From NCBI GenBank assembly GCA_964017065.1, contig OZ024789.1, forward strand, positions 4,712,018 to 4,776,017: 64,000 nt of DNA, in the 5' to 3' direction. The stretch is from Haliclona indistincta (lineage: Eukaryota > Porifera > Demospongiae > Haplosclerida > Chalinidae). The notes under the pieces are model-generated. The model made no database searches. It saw only the letters and a list, made by a program, of their open reading frames with translations, and was not told where the DNA came from. Made by a program: the position numbers and the translations under genes. Positions 57,633-64,000 of the stretch are shown one piece after another. The number at the start of each line of letters is the position of its first letter. Position 1 is the stretch's first letter.

Positions 57633-57775
57633 AGTCAGACAGCGCATCCTATCGGATCTACGCGATTTAGAAGCCCTCGAGCCGTTACCATAGCGCCCTC
57701 GCTACGCTCGGGCGCTATATAGCAACGGCTCTCGGGCTTCTAAATCGCGTAGATCCTCGGATGCACTGTCTAACT
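57633..57775. repeat. GC-rich inverted repeat, about 67-bp arms
   Basis: AGTCAGACAGCGCATCC...GAGCCGTTACCATAGCGCCC pairs with GGGCGCTATATAGCAACGGCTC...GGATGCACTGTCTAACT around a short CG-rich loop. It could be the end of a MITE, a terminator-like hairpin or an old insertion; function unknown. Confidence 0.75.
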
Positions 57776-58573
57776 ATTATTTAGAGCAATAGTATAATTA
57801 GTAAAGTATAGTGAAAAGTATAATTATTATAATTCAGTAGCTTTACTTTGCTGTCTAAATTTTAACAGTTTTTGTGTTGACATGTATGATTTCATTTTGT
57901 CTGTGTGTACTGGCTATCTGTGTACAGATTGAAAGTGTTCAGCTACAAACTTTCTTAATATCAGCACAGAATCAAATCTTGTTATACAATCCGAACTTAA
58001 AAGAGAATAGTGAAAAAGTTCTAGAAGTGCTGGTGTATTGTGTATACCAATTGGTGGTTCTGCCCAACACATTATTGCGCATTCTTATCAGTTTAAATAT
58101 TCTCTCTAATGTAGACTTAAAGAAGCACACCTGATGGAATACTATCCTTATCTTTATGGAACGTAGGCAGTGCTATGGTATACTAATGATGAGAAACCTG
58201 GATGTCAATACGCAACTCAATGTTGTTGTCCACATGAAATCTGAAGTATATCTCAGCAATTCTCTTTTTGAACTAAAACTTATTATACTGGTATATCTCT
58301 TTGAATAATTATATCATTTTTTCACAACTTCCTGACACACCTACATGTATATAATGCGAGTGAGAATGCCATGGACTCTTGTTTATTGTCATTAGACCGG
58401 GCCAGCATGACAGTGACATGATGGTAGCATGCATCATATCACAGCTTGCAATGACAGTGAAGTTCTCCTCAACAGCAGACTTTCATTACTGCTTGTGTAT
58501 TTCAGTTCAGCGTATTTAGTCAGACAGGCATGTATGCATAACATTCCACCGAGGCATAAGCACCTTCGGTGCC

Positions 58574-59677
58574 TAGTTCTGTCCGCAGGCAGAACTCCGC
58601 GTCGGCGGAAAACTAAGCGCTGATACTTGCAATACATGTTCAACTCGGTGTTGCCTCGGAAATGAATTGATAGACTTTTGGTTCCAAAGCTTCGTTACCT
58701 TGAATGGCATTGCTGGACTCGTTCAGCATTGTGGGACTTCGCTGAAGATAAAGCTGTCTACTATAGTCTTCTTCACAGCTTGTAAGACAATTCTTTACTC
58801 AAGGTAGTACAGTGAGTGCTGAGAAATCAATCGTGCTATCGCTAAGCAGCGACAGCTCCAGCAAGCTAGCAACCAGCGCTCACGTGCTGTGTTGATTATA
58901 GGCACGCCCAACTGAATTCCATGTGGTTAGCACTGCTAGGCTTCTGATTGCATAGTTGCAACCCACTAGTGTATTGCAGCTTGTTGCAGCGCTCTTCAGC
59001 TTTAATTTCATCATCATGATACAGGAATTGCATTGCATAACTATTATACTGCATTGTGATTGCTGTACAGCAAGGTATAACAGCTGCAGTTTGTTGCTGT
59101 GTATGTTTGCTGTACAGAAATCCTGTATACATGCATCTGCAGTTGCTGTGTTTGTGGAATGGTGGATGCCGCAGTAGCGTAGGAAGATGTTTTTGATTGG
59201 GGGGGCTGAAAAGACGGCGAGCGAAGTGGGCCGGAAAATTTTTGCTAATTAATATTCATGAGGGGCGTGTTTTCGGTCATTTGAGCAATAAGCCATCCTC
59301 GTGGCCATCAGTACGCGTTTCATTGGTGCGCTGCCATAATAGTATGTTGATGACTGTTGCTAGTACGTGTGGTATACAACTTAGCCTTGCCCATATGTAA
59401 ATTACCAGCTGTTCTGGAGGCTTCTAGACTCTTGCCTAACCAGGTAATGCAGGGGGGCTCTGCCCCCCCTCTATAAATCTTAGGGGGGCACAAGCCCCCC
59501 CAGCCCCTTTATTGCTACGCCACTGAGTTGTGTATGTTTTTATAAGTTGTCAGTCACTAACATAGTGTTCAACTAGCAACAGCAGACTTTCATTACTGCT
59601 TGTGTATTTCAGTTCAGCGTATTTAGTCAGACAGGCGTGTATGCATAACATTCCACCGAGGCATAAGCACCTTCGGT
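58574..59677 (+). mobile_element. HINE downstream of the Helentron
   Basis: Starts directly after the Helentron 3' hairpin with the GTCCGCAGGCAGAAC body and has no 5' hairpin of its own. Interrupted at 59172-59525 and ends with its own 3' hairpin at about 59652-59677. The abutting arrangement is what tandem rolling-circle insertion would give. Confidence 0.75.
59172..59525. mobile_element. MITE with CAGTGGCGTAGC-type ends
   Basis: Left end CAGTAGCGTAGGAAG...GGGGGGGCTG and right end CAGCCCC...TTGCTACGCCACTG are inverted; the interior has G/C homopolymer hairpins (GGGGGGCTCTGCCCCCC). This TIR type is widespread in animal MITEs. Non-coding. Confidence 0.7.
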
Positions 59678-59944
59678 GCCTAGTTTAAGTGTGCAGCATT
59701 TGCTTGTAGCACGATCACCTGTTTGTCTGTGATTGCGTACATTGCGTACATTGCGTAAATTTATTGTAGACATCATCACATCTCTATGCAAGACAGTAAC
59801 ACTGAAATTATTATACACAGAGTGTAATGAATGTGAATTGTTTTTGTTGTCTTGTTGAGACTATGTTTATTAATTTTGCTTACAATACGACAAGTACACA
59901 CTGTCAGCACTGCATGTTCACTTGTGAAAGATTTAATTGGATTT
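59678..59944. other. Short unique spacer
   Basis: Contains a threefold ATTGCGTAC repeat (59735-59760). No gene recognised. Confidence 0.4.
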
Positions 59945-60290
59945 TGTAGCTCAACAAACAATCATTCTAGATCTGGTGCACTAGAGGTCAACACCGGCTT
60001 TTCAAACAATCCCGAACTACTTGAATCAAGATCAAAAACTACAGCAACAAACCACAAGAGTTCGAAAGTGAAGATCCAGTCCTAGCAATAGCGCATCGAG
60101 TACTAGACACCATTGAATTTCAAAGAGAAGGATTGGAGAGCTGTTCATGGAACATCACAGCAGCTAACACTGGGTGGGAGAGGGAGGGAGCTAGCTAGTC
60201 TGAAGAACAAGGTAGTCATGGAGGAGAACACACTGATATGGTGCTCAATGGTAGACAAGCTGAGAGAGATAGAGAAAGAGATATGATGAC
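59945..60290 (+). pseudogene. TQTD-family gene, copy 3 (5'-truncated, frameshifted)
   Basis: Homology starts in the second TQTD repeat (AACAAACAATCATTCTAGATC) right after a TTTTGTAG that could be a junction, and continues to the stop region and 3' flank shared with copies 1 and 2. Single-base losses (CAACAAACCAC, GAGAAGGATTGGAGAG) and a GGGAGAGGGAGG insertion shift the frame several times. Dead. Confidence 0.8.
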
Positions 60291-60634
60291 TAAACACTGA
60301 CCAATGCACTATATTGATTATTGTGTCCAGTATAAGAATTGTTATTACAAGTTATTGTTCACATACTGTACAACGCTTGCAAAGTGTCTTGATAAAATGC
60401 TGATACGCTTACATGATATACCGTATAGCCAGTTATTTTTGACTGGATTCATTTTATTTTCGATCGCCAACTGCAGTTTGAAAATTAAATCCGCGAAAAT
60501 TTGAACCATACCAAAAATAACGCAGCGCTACCGTAAATAATTCCCGTACAATTGGCATGTACTCCTCAAAATTAATTATTCTAAGAATGTGCTAATGAGA
60601 ATGTCACTGACACTGCAGTGTGATAATTAATTAA
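60291..60634. other. Spacer with MITE-like remnant
   Basis: TQTD 3' flank, then a stretch ATACCGTATAGC...GAACCATACC (about 60417-60510) that resembles a small foldback element, then AT-rich NLR 3' flank. Confidence 0.4.
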
Positions 60635-63468
60635 TTAATTATAATTATTATTAATCACTTTTAAGTAATTCCTCCATGAATCTTCTAAGGTCTTGTCGTC
60701 ACTGATAAGATTATAAGAAACATCAAGATTTAGTTGCAAAGAACGATTAGAATTGCATGCTTGAGCAATCCATTCTATTCCTTTATCAGTTGTTCCTGTG
60801 CAGCTAAGATTCAAATAGACTAGTGTGGTATTGTGCTGAAGACCTTCACAGAGACAAGTAAACTCCTTCATTGCAGAGTGGATTATGCGATAGATCAAGG
60901 TTTTTGAGATGCTTGTTTTCTTGCAGCATTGTAGTAACTGCCTTTGTTAGACGAGTGTCCTTTTTAACTTCAAGTTTTATGTTGCTAAGATTCAAGTACA
61001 CTAATGTGGCATTGTTCTGTAGACCTTGAAAGATACAACTTGCATTTTGAAATATCCAATTGTTTGATAGATCAAGGTGTTTGAGTGTCTTGTTTACTTG
61101 AAGCATTTTAGTGAGTGCCTGAGCAATCTCTTCTGTAGCTACAAGTCCTGTATTACTGAGATTTAAGTGAACTAAAGTGGTATTGCACTGAAGACTTTCG
61201 AAAAAAGAATAAGTTCCTGAGATAAAGAGTCTAACATTATTTGTTAGAATGAGGTGTGTAAGCGTGTTGTTGACTTGAAGTACCCGAACAGTATTCTTTG
61301 TCATTTCAAATATTGTATTACTGAGATTTAAATAAACCAGTGTATTATTGTGCTGTAGACCTTGAAATACACACAAAGCTCCTTGGTCAGAGAAGCTAGG
61401 ATTGCATGATAGATCAAGGTGAGTGAGTGTCTTGTTATTAACCTGAAGCATTGTAGTGAGTGCCTGAGCAACATCCTGTGTAGCATTAAACTCGATTACT
61501 ATTCCACAGAGTTTCAAGTGAGTTAATGTTTTATTGTGCTGCAGTCCTTGAATAATGTACAAACCAGCAAAACCACTTCCTCTTAATAAACTAAAATGCA
61601 TTAGAGACTTGTTAGTTTAAAACATATTTTTGATAACTTTGCCAACCTCTTCTTTGCATGTTTTATCATAATTTATTCTTTTTCTAGAATCGGAATTTTA
61701 AGAGTAGTAAGGTGACTGTTGGACTGTAGTGCCTTTGCGAGAGATAAGAAAGCATCAGGGCTCATCTTACTCTCAATCGTTAACTTTGATACAGCTGACA
61801 ATTGTTCTAAGAAAGATGCTATCAATCTTGCACTTCTGATAATAATGCGGCTTTGCATTTCAGAAAACTCCATTTCTAATCTGACAGTACAAGCTGAGAT
61901 TGCGCCTATCAATGGCTATTCAGCGAGGAAATGCTATTTCTGTTTTGGGTACTTGTAATTTTTTACCATTACCTGACTTTCTTTAGTCTTTCTGTTGTTT
62001 GTTTTTAGGTCCTTTTGTTTAGTTTATCATTTTTTGTTTTATTTTTGTCTTTTTGTCTTTTTCCTTCTATTTACATCTCAGTGTGCTTCCTCTCTCTTGC
62101 ATTTGTCTGTTATTTTGGCAATAGCTTTATAATAGAAATTTTGTAGTTAGCATGAAATATTTAACTTGATTGTTATGCTGATTATTCGAAGATTTATTAA
62201 ATTGCACAAAGATGGCTCTTGAGCTTCATAAAAGCAGTGCAACAAAGGAAGAACATCTTTGATACTTGATTTTTGTCGTGAATACGTTGATATGAAATCT
62301 TGTATTGCTGGATTGGCAAGTCTAGTGAAGCCAGCACTGAAGTAATGTAGTACAGCTTGAAACCGAGAACTACCAAACATTTGTTCGAAAACGTGCAGTT
62401 GTTTACTAGAATCCATGTGTGATATATGATAAGCAGCAAGGAGCTCTTGAACTGAGAGAAAAAGAAAGTTGTATGAGAGAGATTTGCTGAGTAGTGTGAG
62501 TCCCTCGACAACCTGAAGGAGCCCCAAAGATGGTAGATCAGCTGGTAGGTGGACTAGTTTCAAATCAATTTTGTAAAACACTACTTTGTCCTGCATTACT
62601 CCCTCATACGCAAGTAAACTAAGATTACTCAGTTCAGATTTGAGTTCATCAGGAAGATCATTGAATGAAAATACTACAGATGTATCACTTTCAGATTCAT
62701 GCGTTTCTAGTTCTCGAGCAATGCAGCAGAGTATAAGATTATACAGAAAAGCTCATGGAGGGTGGTAGGTAGGGCTCCTTTCATTGTCAGGAATATGTGC
62801 ACCAGTATTGCTACATGTATAGGTACATAGCAGTAACCTTCTATAACTGGGTGCTCTTCAAGATGCTGGACAAGCTTTTGAGTGTGAGTGCTGTTGCCAT
62901 CCAAAGCTTTCTCAATGTACTCACGAATCTGGTGTTGAGTGAATCCCAGGATCTCTACTCGTCGATTAGCTATTTTAAGCAGATTTCCTGAGGACACTGG
63001 TCGAGAGGTGATAAGAACAGTACTTTGATGAAGAGAGAGCTTGTGTGGCTGTCGAATTATTGTTGATACTAGAGAGTTGTTCTGTAGATGAGATGGAAAT
63101 TCATCCCAACCATCAAAGATAAAAAGCACATTCTGTCCATCACAATCTTGTATCTGAGAAGCAAAAATTCTAGACATTTCTAAATTACGAGCTGGTAGAA
63201 TATCAGCCAAGGTAGTAGCATTCTGAATGGCTTGATCACGTAAATAAACAAGAACTACAAGGTTGAATTTGTCTAAAGAGTGAGGAAAATCACCTCGAGC
63301 CCATTTGTGGCATATATGGAGAGCAAGTGTGCTCTTTCCTCCTCCTGGGACTCCTTCAATGAGAAGTACTCTTGGTGGAGCAGGGGGTGGTAGCACAACC
63401 AGTGGCTGCATTGAATCTATTGTGAAGAGGTTGTTGAGATTCATTGGTTCTTTGTAACTCATTATCAT
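60635..63468 (-). pseudogene. Second NLR (NACHT-LRR), broken
   Basis: Close paralogue of 8401-12339. NACHT 63468-62707 with Walker A GVPGGGKST and Walker B LFIFDGWDEF; a 2-bp insertion (GATTATACAG against GATTACAG, about 62740) shifts the frame. It continues 62706-62147 (VQELLAAYHISHM), then about 200 bp of unrelated T-rich sequence (61955-62150) replaces part of the helical region. It resumes 61912-61673, and LRRs follow at 61601-60846 and 60898-60635 with further frame changes. It keeps about eight LRR units against four in the intact gene. The 5' side, including linker and Death exon, is lost exactly where repeat R starts (63463). Cannot make a full receptor. Confidence 0.9.
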
Positions 63469-64000
63469 TGCCGATCGGCAATGATATGTAGGGATGACCT
63501 CGAACTAAGATGGCGGCTACTCATGTGTAAAAATGAGTTTTTGAACATATCTCTACTGTTATACATTTCTACTGCATTTTAACTATCTCTGAAGGAATCT
63601 GAAGTGCGAGCGCTTGTAGGAAGTCTATGAAAGTCTCCGGGACTGCTTGCTTGACGACAAAAATCAAGATGGCGACTCTCAGGGAGACCGTTGCAGATCT
63701 TCGCTGTTTTAGCGCTTCTCGAGATTTCAGACATCTAGGATTGATCAGGCAATTGTTCTGAGCATGGAAATGCCTTTGGCGAAGCGGGCAGACGTTTCTA
63801 AAGTGGTGAACTGAAATCGCCGCCCACGCGAATTGTTCATCTTCTTTCTTCTTTCTTCTTCTTTCTTCTTTCGACGAGCCTAGCGCTGTCCTGAGTGAAC
63901 GAATCACTACCAAACCTGCACCATCGCATGTGTATATATCTGGGGTAGTGCACTTACTTCTTAGATAGGCATCAAACACTACCAGAAGCGAGTAATCCTT
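63463..64000. repeat. Repeat 'R' copy 2, truncating the NLR pseudogene
   Basis: Same 24-bp palindrome head and about 540 bp of homology with 6242-6838, with a TTC/TTCTTTC microsatellite at about 63838-63872. It runs past the window edge. Its head abuts the NACHT coding sequence of the NLR pseudogene. Confidence 0.8.

Larger units (their letters stand above)
56540..58540. other. 3' region of the Helentron with small inserted elements
   Basis: No further gene. Holds an AAAGGTGWCA-type short repeat (56650-56740), an AAAGCAATTCC repeat (56965-57030), a foldback MITE (57107-57324), a GC-rich inverted repeat (57633-57775) and AT-rich sequence. The last about 100 bp (TGTATTTCAGTTCAGCGTATTTAG onward) are shared with HINE 3' ends at about 21760 and 59590. 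Confidence 0.6.
49411..58573 (+). mobile_element. Autonomous Helentron (HUH rolling-circle transposon with 2A and endonuclease)
   Basis: The coding part is 49742-56539. The 3' end is the CCACCGAGGCATAAG plus GCACCTTCGGTGC hairpin at about 58548-58573, the same as in HINE copies. The left boundary is uncertain: either the HINE-like 5' hairpin at 48853 belongs to it (about 9.7 kb) or the 5' end is truncated near 49411 where a HINE body fragment is fused. Helentrons are Helitron relatives with Rep/helicase plus APE-type endonuclease and often an OTU domain. The 2-kb 3' region holds other small elements. Confidence 0.75.

Overview
The window reads as metazoan, most probably demosponge (Amphimedon-like), genomic DNA. 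Support: many very short GT-AG introns (51-110 bp), an intron-containing Death-NACHT-LRR receptor of the expanded sponge NLR type, a PTR2/SLC15-like transporter, and a dense set of eukaryotic DNA transposons. The species assignment is inference. No bacterial, organellar, rRNA, tRNA or CRISPR signal was seen.

Layout. 1-12.4 kb is the gene-bearing end: a PTR2/SLC15-like transporter (1862-3583, minus) with two broken 5' copies at 1-733, a degenerate GPKOW copy (3672-4698), two copies of an unknown 'TQTD' gene (about 735-1560 and 5165-6000), and an apparently intact two-exon Death-NACHT-LRR gene (8401-12339, minus). 59.9-64.0 kb mirrors this content: a third broken TQTD copy and a frameshifted NLR pseudogene (60635-63468).

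13.6-59.7 kb is a nested transposon graveyard. The substrate is a tandem series of Helentron-type non-autonomous elements (HINE-like, called 'HINE' here). They start with a TATGCCTCGGTGG hairpin, often followed by a microsatellite, and end with CCACCGAGGCAT plus a GCACC/GGTGC hairpin. Into them have jumped: (a) four elements with TAGCCTCG...CGAGGCTA ends and 9-10 bp target duplications, one near-autonomous (22560-27667: a ZAD-zinc-finger/DUF6589-like transposase gene convergent with an intact RecQ-like helicase); (b) a 7.9-kb Ginger-like element (32094-40040; 4-bp duplication TAGA) encoding integrase, a charged repeat linker, a CXC cysteine-rich motif and a Ulp1-like protease, itself hit by two further elements; (c) a long foldback element (27668-29483) that has suffered a secondary inversion; (d) a TIR element (42180-46769) with remnants of an Rve-type integrase, a HECT domain and a LINE reverse transcriptase.

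The most striking unit is an apparently intact autonomous Helentron (coding 49742-56539, 3' end near 58573). One small intron joins a first exon ending in a canonical 2A-like recoding motif (GDVERNPGP) to an exon encoding a zinc finger, an OTU protease, a HUH Rep nuclease, a Pif1 helicase and an APE-type endonuclease. Its 3' terminus matches the surrounding HINE copies, and one HINE copy keeps a homologue of its first codons (30193-30250), so it is the likely mobilising partner of the family.
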